From assembly GCA_023213395.1 (NCBI GenBank), contig CM041465.1:238769741-238833740 (forward strand): a stretch of 64,000 bases of DNA. Reading direction: 5' to 3'. Shown piece by piece: positions 42,193 to 52,852 of this stretch (its first letter is position 1; each line of letters starts with the position of its first letter). A model generated the notes under the pieces. That model was given only the letters and a program-made list of their open reading frames with translations, was not told where the DNA came from and ran no database searches. Made by a program: the position numbers and the translations under genes. Source of the stretch: Cycas panzhihuaensis (lineage: Eukaryota > Cycadophyta).

Positions 42193-44896
42193 TGGACGCG
42201 TATCTATGGGATAGCTACCTAACTAAATAGGTGTGGTAAGAGCGGGTGATAATGGGATCGAGAAAGAGACCTATAATTAGGGTAATTACCATGCAGGGTA
42301 CCCCGTGTGCTGGAGCACGAGTTTGGGACCTACAATGGAATGTGGCTACTAAAGGGTGATCCTCCACCACTTTGAACAAAGGGTGAGGAGGCGTAGGGTT
42401 AGCCTGGGTTGACCTAAGGGAAGGATCCTCCCACCCTTGGATGGCCGGAAGGGAAAGGGGAGGAACCTTGAAGGGTTTACCTAAAGCAACGGGAAATGAA
42501 GAAGGATAGGCAAATGGCTGGCCTATAGATGGGGTCACTTTGGTTATCCGACGAGGTGGGGAACCAAATGAAAGCAAGAGGAATGATCCAAGAAGATGGG
42601 TCAAGGTATGCCTAAGCAAACTAACCAAGTAATACGAGTAATACAGAGGGCAAGAAGCTCGCACGGCTAAGATAGAGAGGAAAGGTGAAAAGGAGCAGTT
42701 CCTATGACCTTTTCCTATGGGTGGAAGAAATGCATGCAATAAAACAAATAAAGTGTAAACCAAAAGCAAAGTTAAGTTTCCCTTTTGATCTTCGATGAGT
42801 TAATTACTAAGAGGAATTCAAAAGGAAAGAGTGGTAGGGTGGAGTGAGGCATGCACCTGGACTAGAGGCGTGTGTGACGAAGGCCCTCCTGAGGGACACC
42901 GAACTACTCCATGAGGTGTGTCAAGTGTGAAGCGTCGCAGCAGATTAGAAAGAGGGGATCCCTTACCTTCCCCAGAAAAATACTAAAGTACAATACCAAG
43001 GGAAGAAAGGAACCAAATACTAGTGACTAAAGAAGTATGAAAGTACAACATGTGTAGGAGCACTTACCGGGAACGGAATGAGTGGAAAATACCTTTTGCG
43101 CTCTCCAAGCACCTGCAACAACAGTGACCTCCCCCTTTCTAGAGAAAGGGTACTAACATGCAATGATGAGATCCTAACAATGCATGTCTATGTAATACGA
43201 ATATGAATTCAAACACGTATATGTTAGCACCAACATAATGATGATAATATATGAAAAAGGACAACCGAAGTGAAGGGAAGGTAACTGGTAAGCCTCAGAG
43301 TGGCCCACCTCCCACAAAGAATACCCTAACCTCCCCCCAAAAGCCATAAGGCAGCCAGGGCAACGCTAAGAGAGATGGCTGGAAATAGTAACAAGGGGGT
43401 GAAAAGGAGCCAAAGAAGACCTACGACAAACCGAGGTGCTATGGAGAGCAAACCGGGCTGCCGGGAAAAGAGTTAGACAATAACAAGCAGTCAAGACTTA
43501 TGTAAGTTGCCCAGACCTAAGCCTGAGTCCTCAAACCAGTGCTGCAACATGTGACAGCGCTGATTTCAGTGGCTAAGAGAGGGCTAACAAACCCCCATTT
43601 GAGTGCCAAAGATAGCACGAGGCAAGAGGGAAGATTTAGGGGGCTTAAAGCCACTTGGGAAGCATGGAAGGTGGTGTGGAATCCACCCAGCTCCTTCTTA
43701 AACCTTATGTCAACCCTCAGTACCACTGCCTTGAGCAACAAACGCAGGTAAGAGGCACTATAACAGAGGTAGAACAACCCAATCTAAAGAGGAAAATAAC
43801 CCTTACAAAGATAAGCAAGAAACAAGCAAGATAGGGCATCAATAGCATAAGAGAAACAACTCAAATCAATGAATACCTAAGTGGAAGAGGAAAGGTGCTT
43901 GCCTCAGCCAAGGGTTGGCAAGGGGAGGCTAAGAAATCAGCCCAAAACTGTGGTGTAGTAGGTTTGGGACTCTGCTAGTAAAGTTGGAAGGAGAACACCT
44001 GCACTTGGAACACTTGAAGACTGCCCGGGGCAAGAATCTACTGAAATCTCTCCAAGGGGCCCTCTCCAAGGTGTGTGAGGGGCTGGGAAGATGTCCTAGC
44101 CACACTGAAGGAGAGATGGGCACTGTAGGAGAGACACAGGTCCTGTCGTAGCAGCAGGGCAGCAGAGAAGAGCAGAGCAGAGCATGGTTTCCTTGAGGAG
44201 CAATCCAAAAAATGAGCCAAAAGTTCTCAAAAATGAGTAGATCATGCCTTAAGTACCCAACCCAAACCCTAAAGCAAGTGATTAGGGCACAGCTAGGAGC
44301 GAGTTAAGTCATGAGACATGTGGCATTTTCGCAATAAATGTGAAATTGCCATGGTGGATTTTTAAAAACAAGTAGGAATACCATATGGCAAGAAATCTGC
44401 AGATCACAGATATTCGCTGCATTCACAAAAATCTTAGCTGTGATCAACCCGTAGGCAAAACAAAGTTCGCCAGCCACCAGTCAAAGTGATGACAAAAAGA
44501 GCCAATAGAGGGCTAAGACACCCACCCGGGGGTACACAAGCCAAGAAACGGGTCCAAAAGTGCAAAAGTAGGGCTCAAACGGTGTGGCAAGTCGACCAAA
44601 TGATGACGGGTCATCACACGGGTGGAGGTGGCGTAAACTGAGTGGATCTTGGAGCGAGGAGGGTAGATGCAGGAAGTCAAGTGGCCACCAGAGTGCCACA
44701 CTTACTGGGAGTGTGCCCCTGCTATAGTCGTCATAGGCCAAAATAAGTGTTGACGAAGACAAAGTCGCTTACAAAGCCACACACATGCAGACATGCAAGT
44801 AAACACTTATCAAATGAAAGTAATGATAAGGCAAGAAACATACCTGCACTTACCTGAGTTGGTGATTCCGTATCCATTCCTGGAAGCTGGGAAACA
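42193..44896 (-). repeat. 5' LTR of element C
   Basis: 2704 bp. On the minus strand it starts TGTTTCCCAGCTTCC (44896) and ends ACGCGTCCA (42193). Landmarks match the 3' LTR: inverted repeat 44317-44354 and donor-like GGGGAAGGTAAGGG with GT complementary to 42965-42966. I see no supported coding frame. Confidence 0.9.
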
Positions 44897-44901
44897 GGTT
44901 C
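44897..44901. repeat. Target site duplication of element C (right copy)
   Basis: GGTTC, identical to 31632-31636. The remaining six bases of the E LTR (TTAACA) follow. Confidence 0.88.
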
Positions 44902-44907
44902 TTAACA

Positions 44908-44922
44908 ACATCCCCCCATTTT
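44908..44922 (-). other. Polypurine tract of element E
   Basis: AAAATGGGGGGATGT on the minus strand, directly before the 3' LTR start TGTTAAGAACC. This is the standard place and composition for plus-strand priming. Confidence 0.8.
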
Positions 44923-44936
44923 GAAAAGCCTTACCC

Positions 44937-46640
44937 TCAAAGCTTGACTAGTCCTAGATGCTCTTGAACAAATTGCTCACTTTCCCAAGTTGAATCATCA
45001 TGTGGAAATTGCTTCCATTTAATGAGATACTCTTTGATGTGTCATGAGTGCAAATGCCTAACCCTTTCATCCAAAATTTGTTTAGGTATCAATTGAAGCC
45101 TCCCTTCATTATCTAATATTGGCATTTCTGTTTGTGTCTGCACTTGCTATCTAATTACCCTTTTAAGATAAGATACATGGAAAACATTATGGATTTTAGT
45201 TGTTATGGGTAACTACAAGGCATAAGCCACTTCCCCCCCACTAATTTAAGGATTTATAAGGCCCATAAAACCTTGGCTCCAACTTGGGTTTACCCTCTCT
45301 TTAAAGTGAAGTTTGCTTGTATGGTTGCAAGCGCAAGTAAACCCAATCTCCTACTTGAAACTCTCATTCACTTCTTCATTTATCTATTTGTTGTTTCATT
45401 CAGTTCTAAGACAAGTTAAGGTTTTCCTTTAATATTTTGAGTGTCTTTGCAGTTTATTATAGATACTCTCCCCTTGCTTGAACTCTAGAATTCTCTATGG
45501 TGTAGTTCTTAAGAGATGGTGGTTCATATCTATATAATGCCTGGAAGGGAGTTATTTTTGTTGCCATATGGTAAGTAGTATTATACCACCATTTTTCCAT
45601 AGGAAGCAAATGATGCCATTGATTTTGTTTATCTAATACATAGCATTAGAGATATCCTTCTAAACATTTGTTAACCACCTTTGTTTATCCATCTGTTTAT
45701 GGCTAGTGTGTTGTGCTCATTGTTAGCTCGGTACTTAAAGCTTGGAAGAGTTCAGTCTAGAAAAGGCTTGTGCACTTTGGATCTCTATCACTAATAATCT
45801 TCTTAGGCATTCCATAGAGTTAATGCATCTCTTTTAAGAAAATATTGGCAACTTGTTTTCCCTTATAAGTAGACTGGATTCCACAAAAATGAGTATACTT
45901 TGTTAATTTATCAACAACTACAATATGACATCCTTCTTGTTTGATTTTAATAATCTTGTGATGAAGTCCATGGATATTTCTTTCCATCTTTGACCTGGTA
46001 TAGGGAGTGGATGCAATAGACCAGACATCTTACTCATTTCACCCATTTGTCATTGGTACACTTTGTAAGCTACAACTCATCTTTTAGAATCTTGCTTAAG
46101 CCCATTCCAATAGAAGGATTACTTAATCCATTGGTAAGTCTTTAGGAATCCAGAATGGCCTGCTATTGGAGAGGCATGCACATCATATAATATCTTCTCC
46201 TTAATCTTGGAAAAAGGACTAAGACATATTCTATTTTTATACCACAGGATGTTTGCTACCCATGAAAAGCTTTTATGGCTATCTCAATCAACTTGTAGAT
46301 CCTATATTAATTACTTTATCTTAATATCCTTTACCCACTCTTCTTTTGCTTCCTCGATCCATGAAGGGGTAATTGTTATTAATGTATATAATATAGAATC
46401 TCCTTCCTTTCATGATAGGGTATTAGCTTCTATATTTTCCTTCCCTTTTTTATATATGATTTTAAAATCAAAACATTCCATTTTAGAGACCCATTTTGTT
46501 GTTCCTCAGAAGCTACCCTTTGGTCTAGGAAATACTTCAAGCTTTCATGGTCTGTCTTTATTATGAAATAGGTTCCGAGTAAGTATTGGCACAATTTTTG
46601 AATTGCTTATAGGATTGCCATCATCTCTTCTTCATATGTA
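44937..46640 (-). pseudogene. Integrase with C-terminal chromodomain, element E, degenerate
   Basis: On the minus strand, a core block reading MDFIT (first Asp), then HIVVVDKLTKY-like DNA and KKIISDRDPKCTS (second Asp), lies at about 45780-45985. The C-terminus at about 45060-44937 reads KEYLIKWKQFPHDDSTWE then FVQEHLGL and a stop at 44937. This is a chromodomain, which in chromoviruses steers integration toward marked chromatin. A TGA just before KEYLIKW and stops elsewhere break the gene. Confidence 0.82.
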
Positions 46641-47005
46641 AGCTTGAGTAAGTCCCTAGACTTCAATTTTCAACTTTCAAAGGCTATGGGCCTCTCTTCT
46701 TGCATGAAGACTACTCCAATACCTTGTCCTGAGGCATCACATTCAATGATAAATGTTTTAGTGAAGTCAGGAGTTGTTAAAACTGGTGTGATAGTCATGG
46801 ATACATTTAGGCTCTCAAAGGCTTCAGTAGTGGCATCTATCCATATGAATGAATCCTTCTTTAATAATTGTGTCAAGGGTGCTATAATCTTGGCATACCC
46901 TTTAATAAATTTTTAGTAGTACTCTATTAAACCTAGGAATCTATGTATCCCTTTGATGTTTTTGGTCTGTGGCGAATTTACTATGGCTTTAATCTTCCTT
47001 GGATC
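46641..47005 (-). pseudogene. Ty3-type RNase H start, element E
   Basis: The open stretch 46670-46876 has ATTEAFESLNVSMT, TPDFTKTFIIECDASGQGIG (first RNase H Asp) and RPIAFES, all classic Ty3/gypsy blocks after RT. Later motifs lie in other frames toward 46460. Confidence 0.8.
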
Positions 47006-47700
47006 GACCTTGACTCCCTTTTATGAGATGATGTGCCCTAAGTACTCTACTTCATACCTTCCAAAGTTATATTTTGATATGTTTGCAAAGAGTTTATTAT
47101 CTTCGAACAATTGCAAAACCTTATCAACATGTTGAAGATGTTCTTCCTTTGTTCGGCTATATACTAAGATGTCATTAAAGAACAACAAGACAAACTTACT
47201 TAGATAAGGTTGAAAGATTTTATTCATGAGCCCTTAGAATATAGCCGATGTATTGGTTAAGCCAAAAGGTATGAATAGGAATTCATAGTGGCATTCATGG
47301 GTGCAAAAATTTGTTTTGTGAGCATTGACAGCCTTGATTCTAGTTTGGTGATATCCAAATTTTAAATCTATGGTGGTGAAAAGGGTTGCTCTATTTAATT
47401 CATCTAATAACTCATTAATCATAGGTATGGGGAATTTATCTTTAATAGTAATTTTATTTAATTCTCGATAATCCACACATATACAAAAGTATCTATCCTT
47501 CTTTTTTACCAATATTATTGGTGCCAAAAATGTGCTTTTACTTTCCCTGATGGCCTTGGCTTCAAGAAGTTCATGCATAAATTTTTTAATTCCATTCTTC
47601 TGCTGATAAGGATATCCATAAGGTCATATGCTAGGTGGATTGCTACCAATAATGAGTTCAATGGCATGATCTTGTTCCCTTTCTAGAGGAAGCCCCTTAG
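47006..47700 (-). pseudogene. pol: Reverse transcriptase, element E
   Basis: The stretch 47234-47578 has AIRESKSTFLAPIILVKKKD, VDYRELNKITIKDKFPIP and TIDLKFGYHQ. The stretch 47021-47227 has LLFFNDILVYS and EVEYLGHIIS. The catalytic box therefore reads FND where Ty3 elements have VDD or ADD, so the first Asp of the pair is Asn. One stop lies between the two stretches. Confidence 0.88.
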
Positions 47701-48066
47701 GAATGTCTTCGAAAAATGCTATGTTTAACTAACACTTCTTGCAATTTAGGTGTTAGGTTATTATCCTTATAAAGATCTTCCTTTGCTCCTAATTCATGCC
47801 CTTCTAATGCATAACATCTAGCTATAGGTCTTATTCCTTCTTTTCTTAGAAGCTTCTCCATCCTATATGAACTAATGACCTGTGATGGAGGTGGGATAAT
47901 CCCATTAAGTTGGTACTATTTCCCTCCTAAATTAAAACAGATGAATAATTCCTCCAAGTTAAGTTGAAAAGTACCTAATGTTTTAGCCATTGTACTCCCA
48001 AAACCACATCAACTCCTCCTACTAGAATGGCATACATTAAGGAAGCCAATTAGTAATCTCTGATAG

Positions 48067-48258
48067 TCATTTAATATTATGGCATTTACGTCCACAAGAT
48101 AATATACCACCATTAGCAACCATAACTTGAAAATTCTTAACCAAATAAGGAAAACAATTTAATTCTTTTGCAAATTTCCTATTAATAAAATTATATGTGC
48201 TTCCTAAATCAATTAAGATGACTACCCTTTCTTTCTTAATGTATTTTATAATCATCAA
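48067..48258 (-). pseudogene. pro: Retropepsin-like protease, element E
   Basis: The open stretch reads VVILIDLGSTYNFINRKFAKEL, the chromovirus protease active-site block, normally DSGSTHNFI, here with Leu after Asp. The rest of the domain (toward 47900) is in other frames. Confidence 0.75.
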
Positions 48259-48439
48259 GGTCTGTGGAGCTATAATCCCTACTAAAGCATGGGCAGATAT
48301 TATCGTTGTGTTCTCTTCTTCAATGTCTAATGGTTTAGGAGCAATGTCATCTTCTATAATGACTTCTTCTAGATCTTCTTCCTATGTATCTTTAATGATG
48401 AATAATCATATTTCTGAACATTTATAATCTTTATTTCAC

Positions 48440-49250
48440 TTCTCATTGCATTAAAAACAAATACCCTTTAGCCTTTTCTCATACGTTTCTCTAGTTGTCA
48501 TCCTTCATGTTGTAGGAATGTATGGGCTTCTTTTCTCTTCCCCCATCTTATTATATTTTCAGATAGCCCTATTTTTAGCTTCAATTTGTTGAGCTACTAT
48601 GATTGCTTCTGTTAGGATACTTGGTTTCAGTAAGTGCAATTCATATCGTATATCTTCTTTTAAACCCACAATGCAGAGTTCAAGCAATTTTTCATTACTG
48701 AGATCATCAATTAGGGTGGCTAATTTTTGGTGTTCTATAGTGTATTCTGATACTATTTCTTCTTGTTTTAGTTTAGCCAACTGACTAAAGTAGCCATCAT
48801 CCTAAATATTATTAAATTACACTGAAAGATTCTCCACAAAAGTTTCCCACCTATACGATATTCTTTCACACTTCTTCTTTATCCATCGGTACCACTGGAA
48901 GGGTTCTGATTCTATATGTAAAGAAGTTAAGATGATTTTTTTACAAGATGGTACTTGGTGAAGACTAAAAATTATTCTATTTGATTGAACCAAGCCCTCA
49001 TATCTTTTCTATTAAATTTCCTAATTTCAACTTTAGGGAGATAATTAGATCATAGCCCTCCTTGGTCATGGTGATCACCTTCATTCCCTATCTTATCCTT
49101 CCCCTTCCAAGATCCCTCATTATATTTTTGTAATCCCAATTGACTTGTAATCGTTTGAGGGGTTTCATCAAATTTTCTAATTTCATATCCATACTTACCC
49201 ATTCTTAAGTGTAATTATTCTATTACATTAGCATTTTCATCCCATACTAG
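48440..49250 (-). pseudogene. gag: Gag of element E, frameshifted
   Basis: The stretch 48559-48780 (AKLKQEEIVSEYTIEHQKLATL, then LPxx-type LHLLKPSILTEAI) is the capsid C-terminal region of Ty3/gypsy gag. YRWIKKKCERISYRW-type sequence lies upstream near 48860. A CCHC knuckle is recognisable at about 48425-48475 but carries a one-base deletion after its first Cys. The N-terminus probably begins near 49200. Confidence 0.75.
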
Positions 49251-50379
49251 GTCATTTTTTCGGGCTATGGTTAGAAAACCTAATTAAAGTTGAATGTTTA
49301 CTTTATAAAAGGTATCTAGAAAAATGTATCAACCAAAAATAACCCAACTAGGGTTTAGTCACTGGAGTCAAACTAATGAAGACCAATAACATAAGGCTTT
49401 CTAGGTCTAGGACTATCTAGTTTATAGGCCCTTTGATATGTTGATCCTAGTCATAAATAGTATAAACTTGTAGAGGCTAACGGTCTACTCTATAGTCATA
49501 CTATCCCATCTCTATCGTATGTGGAGAGTAACTTCCTAGGGATAACTACTTACCATTATACTACAAATTATAGACGACTGACAGGTCTCCTATGGTTATC
49601 TATACTAGAAATGCCTACCTAGGGAGGTCCTCTTATATACTCATAGGTACATGGAGGCTTAATGCCTACCTAGGGAGGTCCTCCTATTCTAAGGCTGAGT
49701 TTAGGAGTCCTTCACATAAGGGCAAAGAAAAAAGAGCCACAATATGATTAAGCCCAAAATGATAGTTCCTCATGATATTTATAGACCCCCGATACTAGGT
49801 CTCTAGCCTAGACCAACTAAAAAAATTATGAACAAAAAGTAAACTATTGTAAATTATTAAGAGAAAATGATAAAACTATTTATCTCTAAAAAATATAGTT
49901 GAAACATATATAAAATATGGATTAAAATGATGGCCTCTAAAAATATGATTCTAATAGTTTAGACGAAATTGAATTTTGATATCTAGATCAAAAGTTGTGA
50001 CTCTTTTAAGAAATTCATTGTTATGGTTTCTAAGGACTACAATAGTACCTACTAGTAAAATGATAATAACTTTTTATTATAAACTCCTATCAACTCAAAA
50101 TAACTTCTATTATAAAGTAAATTAAAAAACACATAGAAGCAAAAAATGTTTGAGGTTATTTAAATATCTGTAGCTAAAGTTATGGCTCTTTGAAGTTGAG
50201 GTTATAGATTTGTCTTAAAAATATGGTAACAAAAAAGAAGTAGGCTTAAAATTAATTTTGCTATAATTTTTGTACTTTAACCTCAAAATCTATAGTGTGA
50301 CCACTCAAAATCTATAGGGAAAGCAATTTCATCTTAAATGCACCCTCTAAAAACCCTTAATGGCACCTCCTAGATCATT
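49251..50379 (-). other. Untranslated leader of element E
   Basis: AT-rich sequence between the primer site and gag. It contains a local repeat: GCCTACCTAGGGAGGTCCTC occurs at 49611-49630 and again at 49663-49682. No conserved reading frame was seen. Confidence 0.6.
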
Positions 50380-50391
50380 GCTCTGATACTA
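50380..50391 (-). other. Primer binding site of element E (initiator tRNA-Met type)
   Basis: The minus strand reads TTAGTATCAGAGC next to the LTR end. The standard plant site is TGGTATCAGAGC, so only the first bases have changed. Confidence 0.85.
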
Positions 50392-50393
50392 AT

Positions 50394-50688
50394 TGTAATG
50401 AACCTGAATCAAAAGAGAGAAATATAATTGCATATGGTAACAAAAGAGCCAAAATTACATATAAGAGTATAAAGCATTTGTAATCATATGTATCGATGTG
50501 CCTCTTCAAGGAGGCAACCTCTAATACATAAGATCACAATACTTCTAGATGATCCTCACTCCTACATTAGATACATATATATAGGGCTATTAAGATTGCC
50601 CATCTCTTAGACTTATGAATGTGGGATAATTACAAGAATAGAAATATAAGATTTGAGAAGAAAAGAGATAAGGGTTTAGTTATTTTCA
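50394..50688 (-). repeat. 5' LTR of element E
   Basis: 295 bp, TG...CA ends (TGTAATGAACC on the plus strand at 50394; TGAAAATAACT on the minus strand at 50688). TATATATAGGG near 50575-50585 on the plus strand is probably not the element promoter, because it faces the wrong way, although TATATA reads the same on both strands. Confidence 0.9.
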
Positions 50689-50693
50689 CACAA
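50689..50693. repeat. Target site duplication of element E (right copy)
   Basis: CACAA, identical to 31343-31347. Confidence 0.85.
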
Positions 50694-51476
50694 TATTGGT
50701 TATAATATCTTGAACTTATGCCACATCATGATGCCTCTCCCAAGAGGGTTTCTAAGCTCAATCTAGATCAATCTATTCATAGGGATTCCTTTCCAAACCA
50801 TAAGAAATATGACCAACCCACCCAGAATAGGAGGGCAAAGAATAAGGGATGATCTCCTAACCCTTCTTCCAACCAATTAAAGTGAAAGGGCCTAAGAGAT
50901 TTGTCTTCTTTACCAAGCCCTAGGTCTCAACATCCCTGATCTTCTCAACCTAAAAATAAAGGGAAGAGGGTCATTTAGATTCTGACCACCCCCTTATACC
51001 CTATTATAATGTCTCAATCCATAAAGGAGGCCATCAAAGCCTCCACCTCATAATAAAACCCTTTCATAGACAACCCACCTATGGAAATCCCTATGGTCTC
51101 AAAGACCATTCCTATCTATCTAGGATGCTATGATTTTCAAAGGGCCCTTCCCCAACCTACTAGGAAGGGGAAGGACTTTTTAATCATTGAAGAGCTCCAC
51201 ACTGTGGCTATAGGCTTGTCCATGATGGATGTCCTACAGAGTTACCCTGAGTAATGAGATCTTCTCCTAAAAGCTTTGGGTTAAAAGGTTTCCCCCATCT
51301 ATTCCATTGGTACCACCTTAAATGGGGCATCCCTCATCACTTTTAACCCTAGAGACCTCCCTCCTACTAGTGAAAGGAAACATCAATGGTATTACCCTTT
51401 CACTATCACCATAGATATTCCCAATTTCACCTTGAAGAGGACCATTGTAAATAATAGTTCTTGAGTTAACACCATA
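50694..51476 (+). pseudogene. Gag C-terminus and protease start of unit A2
   Basis: Gag resumes after E with basic sequence like that at 4255-4450 (ATGCCTCTCCCAAGAGGGTTT, AATCTAGATCAATCTATTCA). The protease region from about 51180 has the shared block EELHTVA. Its active-site loop at about 51443-51475 reads VNNSS, with the catalytic Asp replaced by Asn. The unit stops at ACCATA (51476), where the LTR of F begins; the rest must lie beyond the window. Confidence 0.7.
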
Positions 51477-52852
51477 TGGAATCGCGTCTATGGGATTGTC
51501 TTCTATGCTTAGAAGGATATAACTAGCTAAGGTATGGTCGGGCTATAGATGGGATCCTAACAGTAAGAAAAAAACACCACGCAGTGTATCTATGCGCTAG
51601 AGCATGAATTCGAGACCCATGAATGGTGCCCAATTGCCTTAGGGTAATCTTTGAAAGAGGACACAAGGTAAGGCCTTGGGTCGTCCCAAAAGAGGAGGCC
51701 CACCTACCCCTTGGATGGTCAAGAAGAGGAAGGGGGACTCTAGGGAGTCGCGTCTTCTCACGAGAGGGAGAAGGCAATGTGTAAGTAGGTGTGTGTGAGA
51801 TACAATGACCTAACTCAAATGGAAGAGGGATGTAGGTTGAGTTTAGTTTGTTGTGTGATAAGTAAAGTAAGTGTGCTAAAAGAACCAAACACAAGTCAAG
51901 GGATCGATGGTCCAACGTGTGGGCTAGATAGGGCTTAAGGGGTGTGTGGCTCACACCCAAGTCCTATCTACACATGGTCTGAATGACTATGAAAAAGAAT
52001 TTATAAATGTAAAAAGTGTGTTCATTCCCTTTTTGTTTCCTATATGGCTTTAACATGTGAAGTTTGCATAAAAGCATGACAGAAAAAAGATAAAGAAGGG
52101 AGAAGGAATACCTGGAAGAGAAGCATAGTTGGGACGTTGCACCCTTCTATTCCTTACACACTCATCTACTCGAACTTGCTGCATGGGTGTGGGGCTAGTT
52201 GACGATGGTTGCCATAAATGGATGAGTGGTTATCTTACCTTCCCCAATGTGTGAAAGTAAAGTAACAAAAAATAAGCAAAGAAGGAACTGAAAGCACTAC
52301 TAGCTAGGAACTCACCTGTCAAAGATATCCACCTCCTTCATACTTTCACTGCCATGAACCTGCCAATCACAAAACAAAGGTTTCTCCATCCTGGAAGAGG
52401 GGGCTACCAAATATGCCTAATATGTATATGAATACCAAAGATAGCTAATAAATCAAGTTGAAGATAATGCACTCTACTCCAAAACCACCAAGCAAAACTC
52501 AGATCTAAGCAACACCAAGCAATGAACAAGATAAGGAGGTTAGCCTCAGAATGGCCAATCTACCCACAAGTACCTCCACGTAGCCTCAGTGGGAAAAAAC
52601 CAAAATATGATGGTTGTTCAGGATAGCAAGTAGAAAAGACAATGAATCAATGGAATTGTGCACGAATAGACCCAAGAGACGAAGTGCTATGGGCAGTAAA
52701 TCATCAGGTTGGGGTAAGCCAAAGATTAAGAACCAAACTGAGACGTATTTGGGGGCTTATGTGATGCCTAAAACTTGAGAGTGCAGGTTTGAAACTAGTG
52801 TGGTAAGGGCTGCAAATGCTATTTTCAGAACTGGAAATAAGCTCTCACTATC
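51477..52852 (-). repeat. LTR fragment F (diverged Tat subfamily), cut by element D
   Basis: It begins TGGAATCGCGTCTATGGGAT, matching the LTR end TGGACGCGTATCTATGGGAT of C. It aligns at intervals with C LTR positions 42193-43570, including the donor-like AAGGTAAG (GT complementary to 52237-52238) and the block around AGCCTCAGAATGGCC at 52545. It is more diverged than C and D are from each other, and shorter between landmarks. It breaks off at 52852, where D starts. CCATA (51472-51476) may be the left target duplication; the right side is outside the window. Confidence 0.75.

Larger units (their letters stand above)
31637..44896 (-). mobile_element. Element C: Tat-family LTR retrotransposon with a pol deletion (13.3 kb)
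   Basis: LTRs of equal length (2704 bp) at 42193-44896 (5') and 31637-34340 (3'), TG start, and a perfect GGTTC duplication. Gag and protease are comparatively well kept, but RT, RNase H and most of integrase are deleted: protease-linker sequence joins integrase C-terminal sequence at about 38365. It keeps the antisense gene promoter, exon 1 and exon 3, and the archaeal-type RNase H. It could move only with proteins supplied by other copies. The two LTRs differ mainly by transitions. Confidence 0.92.
31348..50688 (-). mobile_element. Element E: chromovirus (Ty3/gypsy with chromodomain), interrupted by element C
   Basis: Without C (13,260 bp plus its 5-bp duplication) E is about 6.08 kb. It has 295-bp LTRs at 50394-50688 and 31348-31636 plus 44902-44907, an initiator-Met primer site, gag, protease, RT, RNase H and integrase ending in a chromodomain, and a polypurine tract AAAATGGGGGGATGT. 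The CACAA duplication flanks it. Short LTRs, small size, Met primer and chromodomain resemble the Reina type of chromoviruses; that last step is a guess. All genes are broken. Confidence 0.9.
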
